Positions 27,118 through 36,662 of a DNA stretch of 64,000 bases are shown piece after piece. The first letter of the stretch is position 1. Every line of letters begins with the position of its first letter. The notes below the pieces were generated by a model, which saw only the letters and a program-made list of their open reading frames with translations, was not told where the DNA came from and ran no database searches. Source of the stretch: Shinella sumterensis (GTDB lineage: Bacteria; Pseudomonadota; Alphaproteobacteria; Rhizobiales; Rhizobiaceae); contig NZ_MYFN02000008.1 in assembly GCF_004514425.2 (NCBI RefSeq), positions 159,898 through 223,897 on the forward strand, read 5' to 3'. Position numbers and translations under genes: made by a program.

Positions 27118-28455
27118 ATGAACGTGCACAACAAACCCAATGCGCCGGTGCTCGACAGCTACTGGATGCCCTTTACCGCCAACCGCCAGTTCAAGGCCGC
27201 GCCGCGCCTGCTCGCCGCCGCCGAAGGCATGTACTACACCAGCAGCGACGGTCGGCAGGTGCTGGACGGCACCGCGGGCCTGTGGTGCGTCAATGCCGGC
27301 CATGGCCGCCGGCAGATCGCGTCCGCCGTGGAGCGTCAGCTGACGCAGATGGATTTCGCGCCCTCCTTCCAGATGGGCCATCCCATCGCCTTCGACTTCG
27401 CCGAGCGGCTGGCCGAAATCGCGCCCGGCCCTGATGGCGCCAAGCTCGACCGGGTGTTCTACACGGGCTCCGGCTCGGAGTCGGTGGATACGGCGCTGAA
27501 GATCGCCATCGCCTATCAGCGCGCCATCGGCCAGGGCACGCGCACGCGCCTGGTCGGCCGCGAGCGGGGCTATCACGGCGTCGGCTTCGGGGGCATTTCG
27601 GTGGGCGGCATCGTCAACAACCGCCGCGTCTTTCCGCAGCTTGCCGGTTCCGACCACCTGCGCCACACGCATGACCTCGCCAGGAATGCCTATGTGAAGG
27701 GCCAGCCGGAGCATGGCGCGGAGCTTGCCGACGATCTGGAGCGCCTCGTCGCGCTGCATGGCGCGGAAACCATTGCCGCCTGCATCGTCGAGCCGGTCGC
27801 CGGCTCCACCGGCGTGCTGATCCCGCCGAAGGGCTATCTCGAAAAGCTGCGCGCGATCTGCGACAAGCACGGCATCCTGCTGATCTTCGACGAGGTCATC
27901 ACCGGTTTCGGCCGTCTGGGCGCAGCCTTCGCCACCGACTATTTCGGCGTGACGCCCGACCTCGTGACCACGGCCAAGGGGCTCACCAACGGCGCGATCC
28001 CGATGGGCGCGGTGTTCTCCAGCCGCAAGGTGCACGACGCGCTGATGCACGGCCCGGAAAACGCCATCGAACTCTTCCACGGCTACACCTATTCCGGCCA
28101 TCCCGCCGCCTGCGCCGCGGGCATCGCCACCCTCGACATCTACCGTGACGAGGGCCTCTTCACCCGCGGTGCGGAGCTGCAGGACGACTGGCATGCGGCG
28201 ATGCATTCGCTGAAGGGCCTGCCGCATATCATCGACATCCGCACGATCGGCCTCATCGCCGGCATCGAGCTTGCCGCGCGCGACGGCGCACCGGGCGCGC
28301 GCGCCTATGACGTCTTCGTGGATTGCTTCGAGAAGGGCCTGCTCATCCGCGTGACCGGCGACATCATCGCGTTTTCGCCGCCGCTGATTGCCGAGAAGAC
28401 GCATTTCGAGGATATCGTCTCGATCCTCGGCGATGCGCTGAAGCGCGCGGCCTGA
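27118..28455 (+). CDS. Class III aminotransferase, beta-alanine/omega-amino acid:pyruvate type
   Basis: A 445-residue PLP-dependent aminotransferase of fold type I, class III. The PLP lysine is Lys 287 (TTAKGLTNGAIPMG) and the cofactor aspartate Asp 258 (LIFDEVITGFGR). The SYWMPFTANRQFK start and SGSESVDTALKIA motif match beta-alanine:pyruvate aminotransferases (OapT/BauA-like), which move the amino group of beta-alanine or other omega-amines to pyruvate. CTGGAGGA lies about 8 nt before the ATG at 27118. It is divergent from the XRE-cupin regulator, and no malonate-semialdehyde dehydrogenase gene (mmsA) is adjacent. A terminator follows. Confidence 0.9.
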   Translation: MNVHNKPNAPVLDSYWMPFTANRQFKAAPRLLAAAEGMYYTSSDGRQVLDGTAGLWCVNAGHGRRQIASAVERQLTQMDFAPSFQMGHPIAFDFAERLAEIAPGPDGAKLDRVFYTGSGSESVDTALKIAIAYQRAIGQGTRTRLVGRERGYHGVGFGGISVGGIVNNRRVFPQLAGSDHLRHTHDLARNAYVKGQPEHGAELADDLERLVALHGAETIAACIVEPVAGSTGVLIPPKGYLEKLRAICDKHGILLIFDEVITGFGRLGAAFATDYFGVTPDLVTTAKGLTNGAIPMGAVFSSRKVHDALMHGPENAIELFHGYTYSGHPAACAAGIATLDIYRDEGLFTRGAELQDDWHAAMHSLKGLPHIIDIRTIGLIAGIELAARDGAPGARAYDVFVDCFEKGLLIRVTGDIIAFSPPLIAEKTHFEDIVSILGDALKRAA

Positions 28456-28486
28456 GCTTTCCTGCGCGGGAAACGCTGTTATATCT

Positions 28487-28513
28487 GGGCCCGTCATCAG
28501 CACGGGCCCTTTT
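28487..28513 (+). terminator. Rho-independent terminator abutting the next start codon
   Basis: GGGCCCGT (28487-28494) pairs with ACGGGCCC (28502-28509), followed by TTTTC. It ends the aminotransferase transcript but lies directly against the ATG at 28515 of the ModE-like gene. That gene must start transcription within or just before this hairpin or be read through it. Confidence 0.75.
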
Positions 28514-28514
28514 C

Positions 28515-28874
28515 ATGTCAGCAGCCGGCAAGCGCGCACCCAAACTCATCTTCCGCCTCCAGTTCGAGCCGGAGGGTCGCATCGGGCGCGGCAAGATCGA
28601 ACTTCTTACGCATATCCGCGAGACCGGCTCGATTTCCGCCGGGGGCCGGGCGATGGACATGTCCTATCGGCGCGCGTGGCTTCTGGTCGACGAGATGAAC
28701 CGCCTGTTTCGCGAACCCGTGGTGGAGTCGCAGCGCGGCGGCAAGCAGGGCGGCGGCGCCATGCTGACACCGTTCGGCGAAGCGCTGATCGCGCACTACC
28801 ACACCATGGAGAAGAAGGCGGAAGCGGCCCTTGTCGATGATATCGGCTGGATCGTCACCCACTTGGCGGAGTGA
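28515..28874 (+). CDS. ModE-like winged-HTH regulator lacking the molybdate-binding domain
   Basis: A 119-residue protein matching only the N-terminal DNA-binding domain of ModE (LysR-like winged HTH: IGRGKIELLTHIRETGSISA, then AMDMSYRRAWLLVDEMN). The tandem TOBE/Mop molybdate-binding domains of E. coli ModE are absent, so it cannot sense molybdate in the same way. Single-domain forms are common in rhizobia. It converges on modCBA (3-nt gap to the modC stop), which supports a role in molybdate uptake control. The start codon sits right after a terminator hairpin and lacks a ribosome-binding site, so expression may be unusual. Confidence 0.85.
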   Translation: MSAAGKRAPKLIFRLQFEPEGRIGRGKIELLTHIRETGSISAGGRAMDMSYRRAWLLVDEMNRLFREPVVESQRGGKQGGGAMLTPFGEALIAHYHTMEKKAEAALVDDIGWIVTHLAE

Positions 28875-28877
28875 GGC

Positions 28878-29951
28878 CTATTCCAGCGCGACCGTCTTGA
28901 TCACCGCATGAACCGGCAGTCCGGGCTCGAGACCAAGGCGCTCGACCGAAAGCGCGGTGATGCGGGCGCGGACATGATCGCCGCCGCAGGCGATGCGCAG
29001 GCTTGCCATGCCCTCCCCGTCCGGCTCGATCGCTTCCAGCGTGCCTTCAAGGATGTTCAGCGCGCTCAAGCCTTCCGGGCGGGCCGTTGCCACCATGACA
29101 TCGCGGGCGGGAATGCGAAGCCGCACCGTCTCGCCGGGCGAGGCCTTCGCGCCGGGCACCAGCAGTGCGGCACCGCCTTCGAGGCGGATGGTGGCGAGGC
29201 CATGGGCCGCGTCGTTTGCCTCGACGCGGCCGGTCAGGACGCTGCCGGCTTCGCGGCGCTCCATGGCGGAGGCAAGGCGCGGACCGCCCAACACATCGGA
29301 TGCCGGCCCGATGGCCTCGATGCGTCCAGCGGCCATCAGCACCACCGTGTCGGCAAGGCGGGCAACCTCGGCGACGGAATGGCTAACATAGACGATGGGA
29401 ATGCCGACCTCGTCCCGCAGACGCTCCAGATAAGGCAGGATTTCCGCCTTGCGCTCGTCGTCGAGGGCGACCAGCGGCTCGTCCATCAGCAGAAGACGCG
29501 GAGACGACAGGAGCGCGCGGCCGATGGCGACGCGCTGTTTTTCACCGCCCGAGAGATGAGCGGGCTGGCGGTCGAGCAGGCTCCCGATGCCGAGCAGATC
29601 GATGATGCGAGCGGGGTTTTCCGCCCGTGCACCTTTCGGCGCGAACCAGCGGCCGTAATCGAGGTTCCGGCGCACCGTGAGATGCGGAAAAAGGCGTGCC
29701 TCCTGGAAAACATAGCCGAAACGGCGACGATGCGGCGGCACGAAGCGGCGGGCAGCGGCATCGACCAGCACGTCGCCGTCGAGCTGGACACGGCCGTCCG
29801 CGGGGCGCGTCAGGCCGGCGATGATGCGGATGAGCGAGGTCTTGCCCGAGCCGGACCGGCCGAACAATGCCGTCACGCCGCCATCGGAGGAAAAGGCGGC
29901 TTCCAAGGAAAAATCGCCGAGGCGGTGGCGGATATCGACGACGAGGCTCAT
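28878..29951 (-). CDS. modC: Molybdate ABC transporter ATP-binding protein ModC
   Basis: A 357-residue ABC ATPase. Walker A is GRSGSGKTS (31-39), the signature LSGGEKQR (133-140) and Walker B LLLMDEP (153-159); a C-terminal TOBE/Mop-like domain (~290-357, starting near [14 protein letters not shown]) would bind molybdate and may allow feedback inhibition. The ATG at 29951 overlaps the modB stop by 4 nt (ATGA). A much longer in-frame reading runs back over modB and is rejected. Last gene of modABC. Confidence 0.94.
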   Translation of the reverse strand: MSLVVDIRHRLGDFSLEAAFSSDGGVTALFGRSGSGKTSLIRIIAGLTRPADGRVQLDGDVLVDAAARRFVPPHRRRFGYVFQEARLFPHLTVRRNLDYGRWFAPKGARAENPARIIDLLGIGSLLDRQPAHLSGGEKQRVAIGRALLSSPRLLLMDEPLVALDDERKAEILPYLERLRDEVGIPIVYVSHSVAEVARLADTVVLMAAGRIEAIGPASDVLGGPRLASAMERREAGSVLTGRVEANDAAHGLATIRLEGGAALLVPGAKASPGETVRLRIPARDVMVATARPEGLSALNILEGTLEAIEPDGEGMASLRIACGGDHVRARITALSVERLGLEPGLPVHAVIKTVALE

Positions 29952-30649
29952 TCGAGATGCACCTTGCGGCCAATGCGCTGGGCGAGGATTTCCGACGCGA
30001 GCAGCGCGACCATGGAAATGGCGATAGCGACCAGCGTGAGGCGCATGGCGCCCTGATCGCCCCCCGGCACCTGCGTGAAGGTGTAGATGGCAGCCGACAG
30101 GGTCTGCGTTTCGCCGGGTATGTTGGAGACGAAGGTGATGGTGGCACCAAACTCGCCCATTGCCTTGGCGAAGGCGAGGATCAAGCCGGCCAGCACGCCG
30201 GGCAGGATGAGCGGCAGCGTGACGGTGAGGAAAACCCAGGGCGGACTTGCCCCCAGCGTTCCGGCGGCCTCCTCCAGCTTGCGGTCGACTGCCTCGATGG
30301 AGAGCCGGATGGAACGCACCATCAGCGGAAAGCCCATGACACCGCAGGCCAGCGCCGCGCCCGTCCAGCGGAAGGACAGGACGATACCGAACCAATCATC
30401 GAGAAAGGAGCCGACCGGCCCGCGCCGACCGAACAGCATGAGCAGGATGAAGCCGGTCACGACCGGCGGCAGGATGAGCGGCAGGTGCACGATGCCGTTC
30501 AGCAGCGACTTGCCCCAGAAGCGGCCGCGCGCCAGCGCCAGCGCGACCAGAATGCCGAGCGGCAGGCTGACGAGCACCGCCACCGACGAAACCCGAAGGC
30601 TCAGCCGGATCGCGGTCCATTCCTCGGCGCTCAGCGCTAGCCAGTCCAC
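29948..30649 (-). CDS. modB: Molybdate ABC transporter permease ModB
   Basis: A 233-residue inner-membrane permease with about five hydrophobic segments and the EAA-type coupling loop ([21 protein letters not shown]) that contacts ModC. I chose GTG 30649 because GGGAG lies 7 nt upstream and the protein begins [18 protein letters not shown], as in other ModB proteins; a GTG at 30703 adds 18 unlikely residues. It is coupled to modC by a 4-nt overlap and lies 133 nt after modA. Confidence 0.93.
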   Translation of the reverse strand: MDWLALSAEEWTAIRLSLRVSSVAVLVSLPLGILVALALARGRFWGKSLLNGIVHLPLILPPVVTGFILLMLFGRRGPVGSFLDDWFGIVLSFRWTGAALACGVMGFPLMVRSIRLSIEAVDRKLEEAAGTLGASPPWVFLTVTLPLILPGVLAGLILAFAKAMGEFGATITFVSNIPGETQTLSAAIYTFTQVPGGDQGAMRLTLVAIAISMVALLASEILAQRIGRKVHLE

Positions 30650-30782
30650 GATACCGCTCCCGGCTCGTGGGTATCTTCGGAGGCGGTGCGAGGGGGGTGC
30701 CACGAGGTCATACGATCGCCAATCGCAAAATGAAATGGAAACAGCCTCGATCGTACAGCGCAGGGCTATCGTGAAGCTCGCG

Positions 30783-31556
30783 CTATTTCAGGACGGTAAA
30801 ACCCTGCCCGGTAAAGAATGGCGCGGCCTTTTCGGATTTCAGGAAGTCGAGATAGGCGGCAGCGGCGGGGCTGCGGGATTCCGCGAGGATGGCGACCGGG
30901 TAGATGATCGGCGGGTGGCTGTCTTCCGGGAAGGTGCCGACGATCGCAACGCCCGGATCGGCGGCGGCATCCGTTTCATAGACGATGCCGTAGGGCGCCT
31001 CGCCGCGTGATACCAGCGCGAGCGCGGCGCGCACGCTTTCGGCGCCTGCGACCTTGCTTTCGACGGACGGCCAGACGCCGAGCTTTTCCAGCGCGGCCTT
31101 GCCGTATTTGCCGGCCGGGACACTGTCGACGGCGCCCATGGCGAGCTTTCCGTCACCCACGAGGCCGGCCAGATCGAAACCTTCCTTGATGTCGACCGCT
31201 TTGGCCGCATCCTTCGGCGCCACGAGTACGATGCGATTGCCGAGCAGGTTGGAGCGGGTTTCGTCCTTGATCAGCTTCTTCTCGGCCACATAGTCCATCC
31301 AGGCGAGATCAGCCGAGATGAAGAGATCGGCGGGAGCCGCCGCTTCGATCTGCTTGGCGAGTGCTGAACTCGCGGCATAGGATACGGTCGTCTCATTGCC
31401 CGTTTCGGCCTGCCAGGCGGCATTCGCCGCATCCAGCGCATTCTTGAGGCTGGCGGCGGCAAAGACCGTGACCTTCTCGGCGGCAATGGCCGGCAAGGCC
31501 AGCGGCAAAGCGGCAAAGGCGGCGACGACGAGTTTCAGAAGCAGACGACGGTTCAT
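30783..31556 (-). CDS. modA: Molybdate-binding periplasmic protein ModA
   Basis: A 257-residue periplasmic solute-binding protein for molybdate/tungstate. A signal peptide (MNRRLLLKLVVAAFAALPLA, cleavage near residue 25) precedes the mature start EKVTVFAAASLKNALD. The ligand residues expected in this family are visible: AAASLKNA, YAASSALAKQ and AMGAVDSVPAGKY. GGGAG lies 7 nt before the ATG. First gene of modABC; an inverted repeat resembling ModE half-sites lies ~45-80 nt upstream. Confidence 0.95.
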   Translation of the reverse strand: MNRRLLLKLVVAAFAALPLALPAIAAEKVTVFAAASLKNALDAANAAWQAETGNETTVSYAASSALAKQIEAAAPADLFISADLAWMDYVAEKKLIKDETRSNLLGNRIVLVAPKDAAKAVDIKEGFDLAGLVGDGKLAMGAVDSVPAGKYGKAALEKLGVWPSVESKVAGAESVRAALALVSRGEAPYGIVYETDAAADPGVAIVGTFPEDSHPPIIYPVAILAESRSPAAAAYLDFLKSEKAAPFFTGQGFTVLK

Positions 31557-31601
31557 TCCTGTTCTCCCATTTCCGCCTTCCGGCAGCGTGATATCCTCGT
31601 G

Positions 31602-31638
31602 AATATATCGCTGCCTGCCATTTTGCCAGCGTTATATT
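31602..31638. promoter_or_regulatory. ModE-like inverted repeat upstream of modA
   Basis: AATATATCGCTG (31602-31613) and CAGCGTTATATT (31627-31638) form a 12-bp inverted repeat with a single mismatch and a 13-bp centre. Both arms contain the CG-n-TATAT element of ModE half-sites, although their relative orientation is the reverse of the E. coli consensus. It is about 45 bp upstream of modA, so it could be the operator of the ModE-like protein encoded at 28515. Confidence 0.5.
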
Positions 31639-31751
31639 TTCGAGAACACAATGATGCCGATAACGCATGCAATGCAGATTGCCTGCAAACGAAAGCATCG
31701 GGAAAACGTGGCGACAAGGAAGGGCGCGGCGTTGCCGCGGTCCAGAAATGG

Positions 31752-31908
31752 AAAAGCCTGCCGCGGGAGGAGGTGCGGCAGGCTTTCCGATAGAACCGAA
31801 TGACGACTGGGAGGAGGAGTGTCGCCATTCCCGCAGTCGGCCTTGGGAGGAGGAGTAGGCCTTCTGCAAACATCGAAGCTTCGTGGGAGGAGGTACGTTG
31901 CTTCGATA
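31752..31908 (-). ncRNA. Alpha-r14/NfeR1-type trans-acting sRNA with four anti-Shine-Dalgarno loops
   Basis: Read on the minus strand, this ~157-nt segment forms four consecutive hairpins: stems at 31872-31907, 31839-31861, 31801-31827 and 31753-31786. Each has the identical 9-mer CCTCCTCCC in its loop (plus-strand GGGAGGAGG at 31885-31893, 31845-31853, 31809-31817 and 31765-31773). The last hairpin has a 12-bp GC-rich stem followed by TTTTCC and acts as the terminator. A -10 box TATAGT (31915-31920) sits about 7 nt before the first hairpin. Rhizobial alpha-r14 RNAs (NfeR1/Smr14C) are known to carry three such motifs, which pair with ribosome-binding sites of many mRNAs and affect osmoadaptation and nodulation. 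The fourth copy here, also inside the terminator, is notable. No protein is encoded. Confidence 0.85.
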
Positions 31909-31914
31909 GGTATG

Positions 31915-31920
31915 ACTATA
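31915..31920 (-). promoter_or_regulatory. -10 element of the anti-SD sRNA
   Basis: TATAGT on the minus strand lies immediately before the predicted 5' hairpin. No good -35 TTGACA match is found at 16-18 bp, so an activator or alternative sigma factor may be needed. Confidence 0.45.
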
Positions 31921-32035
31921 TCCGATTCCTGATGATTTCATAGGCATCGTTTTGCAAAGCAGCCATGCGTTATGCGCGTAGCGAATGCCTGAAGATACCC
32001 TGCCGGCCTTCCCCTCGCCGGCGTCCTTCGCAATG

Positions 32036-32064
32036 CAAAAACGCCCGCTCAAGAGCGGGCGTTT
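32036..32064 (-). terminator. Rho-independent terminator of the second DUF1127 gene
   Basis: AACGCCCGCTC and GAGCGGGCGTT (32039-32063) form an 11-bp stem with a 2-nt centre, followed by a T-run on the minus strand. It lies 30 nt downstream of the DUF1127 stop codon and also insulates the downstream sRNA. Confidence 0.85.
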
Positions 32065-32094
32065 CCAAATTCCTGCCGTCGTGCGGCCAGTCGG

Positions 32095-32241
32095 TCAGAA
32101 GCCGACGGCGTTGCGGGCGACCTGGCGGATATCCGAGCGTGCGATACCGAGATCGTTGAGTTCCCGCTCGGTCATGCGGCCGAGTTCGGTGACGGTCTGA
32201 CGATATTTGCGCCAATTGCTGAAGGAACGTGCCATGTTCAT
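32095..32241 (-). CDS. Short DUF1127 (YjiS-like) protein
   Basis: A 48-residue protein consisting of the minimal DUF1127 unit: WRKYRQTVTELGRMTEREL, then NDLGIARSDIRQVAR. It is highly basic. GAAAGGGGA lies about 5 nt before the ATG at 32241, and a terminator follows, so it is a monocistronic gene too short for most gene finders. Short DUF1127 proteins in this order are stress-responsive and linked to RNA turnover; here it neighbours the anti-SD sRNA. A perfect 9-bp inverted repeat (32311-32337) lies upstream. Confidence 0.85.
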   Translation of the reverse strand: MNMARSFSNWRKYRQTVTELGRMTERELNDLGIARSDIRQVARNAVGF

Positions 32242-32310
32242 GATGATCCCCTTTCCTGAGGCTCTCTGTTCGGCACCGATCCGTGGCGCCGCGTCTTTCG
32301 ATGACTGTGT

Positions 32311-32337
32311 TGTACCGCAATGCTGCACTGCGGTACA
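32311..32337. promoter_or_regulatory. Perfect 9-bp inverted repeat upstream of DUF1127
   Basis: TGTACCGCA (32311-32319) and TGCGGTACA (32329-32337) have a 9-bp centre, the same arm spacing as the inverted repeat in front of the other DUF1127 gene (15404-15424). It lies 70-96 nt upstream of the start codon, where an activator would bind. Candidate operator; the arm sequences of the two sites differ. Confidence 0.5.
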
Positions 32338-32387
32338 GCGCAAAGCCCGCACGTCACCCATGCAACAAACGCATGGGTTCGGACAGG

Positions 32388-33797
<1,410 letters not shown>

Positions 33798-33861
33798 TGT
33801 CGCCCCTCCCTGGTCTCTGTGCCCCCCGGCGCTTTAGCCTGCCGATATATAGCAAATGTGA

Positions 33862-33880
33862 CATGCCGGTCATCGGCATG
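33862..33880. promoter_or_regulatory. Operator-like inverted repeat in chrA/flavoenzyme divergent region
   Basis: CATGCCG (33862-33868) and CGGCATG (33874-33880) form a perfect repeat with a 5-bp centre in the 287-bp divergent gap. No matching regulator gene lies beside it. The rest of the gap shows no clear promoter or riboswitch. Confidence 0.3.
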
Positions 33881-34084
33881 GCTTTCCAAAGAAGCGCAGA
33901 CCCGGGCAAAACCTGACCAGCGCCCGACATCATGAATTGCGTTGCGCCGGCGGCATGATCGGCTAGGGTCGTGCTGCCATTCCCGCGACTGTCGGAACTG
34001 GTCGCGGAGCCGTCGCAGACAGGCTGCAATGGCGCAGAACGAGGCCCTAAAGTCGGCCTCAAATTTCTCATCGGGGTCCAGCAC

Positions 34085-36646
34085 ATGGCAGAATTTCCGC
34101 AAAGGGCGAAGGTCGTCATCATCGGTTTGGGTGGCATCGTGGGCGCGTCGATCGCCCACCATCTCATCGAGCGCGGATGGGACGATATCGTGGGTATCGA
34201 CAAGTCGGGCATCCCGACCGACATCGGTTCGACGGCACATGCCTCGGACTTCTGCTACACGACGAGCCATGACTATCTCTCGGTCTGGACGACGCAGTAT
34301 TCCATCGATTTCTTCGAGAAGATGGGCCACTACGCCCGCATCGGCGGCCTCGAGGTCGCGCGCACCGGCGACGATACCTGGATGGAGGAGATCAAGCGCA
34401 AGCTGTCCTCCGCCAAGGCGTTCGGCACGCGCGCGCACTACGTGTCGCCGGCCGAGATCAAGGAAAAGTTCCCGCTGATCGAGGAGGACCAGGTGCAGGG
34501 CGGCCTGTTCGACCCGGATGCCGGCCTCGTCATCCCGCGCTCGCAGACCGTCGCCGGCAAGCTGGTCGATGCTGCCGAGAAGACCGGCAAGCTGCAGGCC
34601 TTCGCCAACACGCCGGCGAAGTCGCTGATCGTCGAGGGCGGGCGCATCAAGGGCGTCGTCACCCATCGCGGCACCATCATGGCCGACCATGTCATCGTCT
34701 GCGCCGGCATCTGGGGCCGCCTGATCGCCGAAATGGTCGGCGAGGACCTGCCCGTCATGCCGGTCGACCACCCGCTGACCTTCTTCGGCCCGTACAACGA
34801 GTTCGAAGGCACCGGAAAGGAAATCGGCTACCCGCTGCTGCGCGACCAGGGCAACTCCGCCTATATGCGCGACACCGGCGACCCGAAGACCACCGAAGGC
34901 GGCCAGATCGAGTGGGGCTACTACGAGACCACCAATCCGCGGCTGTGCCACCCGCGCGACATCCTCGAGAAGAACGAAGCCCGCCTCTCGCCCTCGCAGC
35001 GCGATCTCGACATGGAGCAGATCCTCGAGCCGCTCGAAAAGGCGATGGAGCTGACGCCGATCCTCGGCGAACTCGGCTACAATGAAAGCCATTCCTTCAA
35101 CGGCCTCCTCCAGGTCTCGGCTGCCGGCGGACCGTCCTGCGGCGAAAGCCAGAAGGTGCGCGGCCTCTGGTACTGCGTCGCCATCTGGGTCAAGGACGGC
35201 CCCGGCTACGGCAAGCTGATCGCCGACTGGATGACGGACGGACGCACCGAGATCGACCACAACTCGATCGACTATTCGCGCTTCTATCCGCACCAGCTGG
35301 AAGAGAAGTTCATCGAGGGCCGCACGTTCGAGGCGGCGCAGAAGATCTACTTCCCCGCCGTGCACAACCGCGAACCCTATGCCTCGGGGCGCGGAGTCAA
35401 GCGCTCGCCCTTCTACGAGCGCGAAGTCGAGCTCGGCGGCTACTTCATGGAACTCGGCGGCTGGGAGCGTGCGCATGGCTACAAGGCCAACGAACATCTG
35501 CTGGAAAAGTACGGCGACCGCGTTCCGGTGCGCGAGAACGAGTGGGACAGCCGCCATTTCTGGCGTGTTTCCAATGCCGAGCACCTGGCGCTCAGCGAGG
35601 ATTGCGGCATCATCAACCTCTCGCATTTCCACATGGTGGATATCGAGGGCCCCGATCATGTCGAGCTTCTCGAATGGCTCTGCGCCGCCAAGATCGGCGG
35701 TGACGGCAATATCGGCAAGGGCATCTACACCCACTTCCTCGACGACGAGGGCATGGTGCGCGCCGACTTCACGGTCTTCCGCATGGCCGACCGCTGCCGC
35801 CTCGTCAACGGCGCCGACGCCGGCCCGCGCGACTTCCACTATATGAAGCGCGTCGCCGAAGATCGCGGCCTTGACGTCACCATCACCGATACCTCGGAAA
35901 AGTACATCACCATCGGCATCTGGGGCCCCAACGCCCGCGAGAACCTGAAGAAGGTCGTCGCGGATCCCGCCGGCCTCGATATCGAGAACTTCCCGTTCGC
36001 GGCCATCAAGCCGATCGAGATCGCCGGCAAGCAGGTCACCGCCTTCCGCATCTCCTATGTCGGCGAGCAGGGCTGGGAACTGCACATGAAGTACGAGGAC
36101 GGCCTGGCCGTGTGGGATGCGCTGCGCTCCACCGGCGCCATGGCCGTCGGCGTCGAGACCTACGCCAACTCGCGCCGCATGGAAAAGAGCCTGCGTTTGC
36201 AGAATGCCGACCTGCTCACCCAGTACAACCTGATCGAGGCCGACCTGGCGCGCCCGAAGGTCAAGGAAGCGGATTTCCGCGGCAAGGCGAAGCATCTGGA
36301 GTACAAGGCCAGGCCCCACCAGCCCGCCATGCTCTGCACGCTGGTCATGACCGAGAATACGGACAGGAACGGCGTGAAGCGCTATCCGCTCGGCAACCTG
36401 CCGGTCATGGATCCGGACACCGGTGAAGTGCTCATCGACGAACTCGGCCGCCGCTCCTACACGACGTCGATCGCCTTCGGCCCGACCATCGGCAAGAACA
36501 TCGCGCTGGCTTACCTGCCGCATGCCTATTGCCAGGAAGGCCGCAAGCTCAACATCTCCTATTTCGACGAGATCTACCCGGTCGAGGTGGTCAGCATCGG
36601 CTACAAGCCGCTCTACGACCCCGAAAACCTGAAACCGCGCACCTAA
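34085..36646 (+). CDS. Dimethylglycine/sarcosine dehydrogenase-like FAD oxidoreductase with GcvT domain
   Basis: An 853-residue two-part enzyme. The N-terminal DAO-type FAD domain (~1-385) begins KVVIIGLGGIVGASIAHHLI, with STAHASDF following, where related enzymes attach FAD to His. The C-terminal half (~470-850) is a glycine-cleavage T-protein (GcvT) folate-binding domain with FRISYVGEQGWELHMKYEDG. Family members oxidatively demethylate N-methylated glycines and hand the C1 unit to tetrahydrofolate; the exact substrate is not clear from sequence. The ATG at 34085 has only a weak upstream GGGG. It is monocistronic with a strong terminator, and no glyA, soxBDAG or betaine genes are near. Confidence 0.85.
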   Translation: MAEFPQRAKVVIIGLGGIVGASIAHHLIERGWDDIVGIDKSGIPTDIGSTAHASDFCYTTSHDYLSVWTTQYSIDFFEKMGHYARIGGLEVARTGDDTWMEEIKRKLSSAKAFGTRAHYVSPAEIKEKFPLIEEDQVQGGLFDPDAGLVIPRSQTVAGKLVDAAEKTGKLQAFANTPAKSLIVEGGRIKGVVTHRGTIMADHVIVCAGIWGRLIAEMVGEDLPVMPVDHPLTFFGPYNEFEGTGKEIGYPLLRDQGNSAYMRDTGDPKTTEGGQIEWGYYETTNPRLCHPRDILEKNEARLSPSQRDLDMEQILEPLEKAMELTPILGELGYNESHSFNGLLQVSAAGGPSCGESQKVRGLWYCVAIWVKDGPGYGKLIADWMTDGRTEIDHNSIDYSRFYPHQLEEKFIEGRTFEAAQKIYFPAVHNREPYASGRGVKRSPFYEREVELGGYFMELGGWERAHGYKANEHLLEKYGDRVPVRENEWDSRHFWRVSNAEHLALSEDCGIINLSHFHMVDIEGPDHVELLEWLCAAKIGGDGNIGKGIYTHFLDDEGMVRADFTVFRMADRCRLVNGADAGPRDFHYMKRVAEDRGLDVTITDTSEKYITIGIWGPNARENLKKVVADPAGLDIENFPFAAIKPIEIAGKQVTAFRISYVGEQGWELHMKYEDGLAVWDALRSTGAMAVGVETYANSRRMEKSLRLQNADLLTQYNLIEADLARPKVKEADFRGKAKHLEYKARPHQPAMLCTLVMTENTDRNGVKRYPLGNLPVMDPDTGEVLIDELGRRSYTTSIAFGPTIGKNIALAYLPHAYCQEGRKLNISYFDEIYPVEVVSIGYKPLYDPENLKPRT

Positions 36647-36662
36647 GCGGCTTCGCAGACAG

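Noticed and set aside
26908..28503. 531-codon open frame on the minus strand
   Set aside because: Antisense to the class III aminotransferase, which has an intact PLP site on the plus strand.
31765..31893. Plus-strand reading of four GGGAGGAGG motifs as tandem ribosome-binding sites or a peptide repeat
   Set aside because: No start codons or frames follow at proper spacing; hairpin order, the T-run and the -10 box all fit a minus-strand RNA instead.
33881..34084. Possible glycine riboswitch before the GcvT-domain enzyme
   Set aside because: I cannot find the conserved glycine aptamer core or tandem architecture in this leader.
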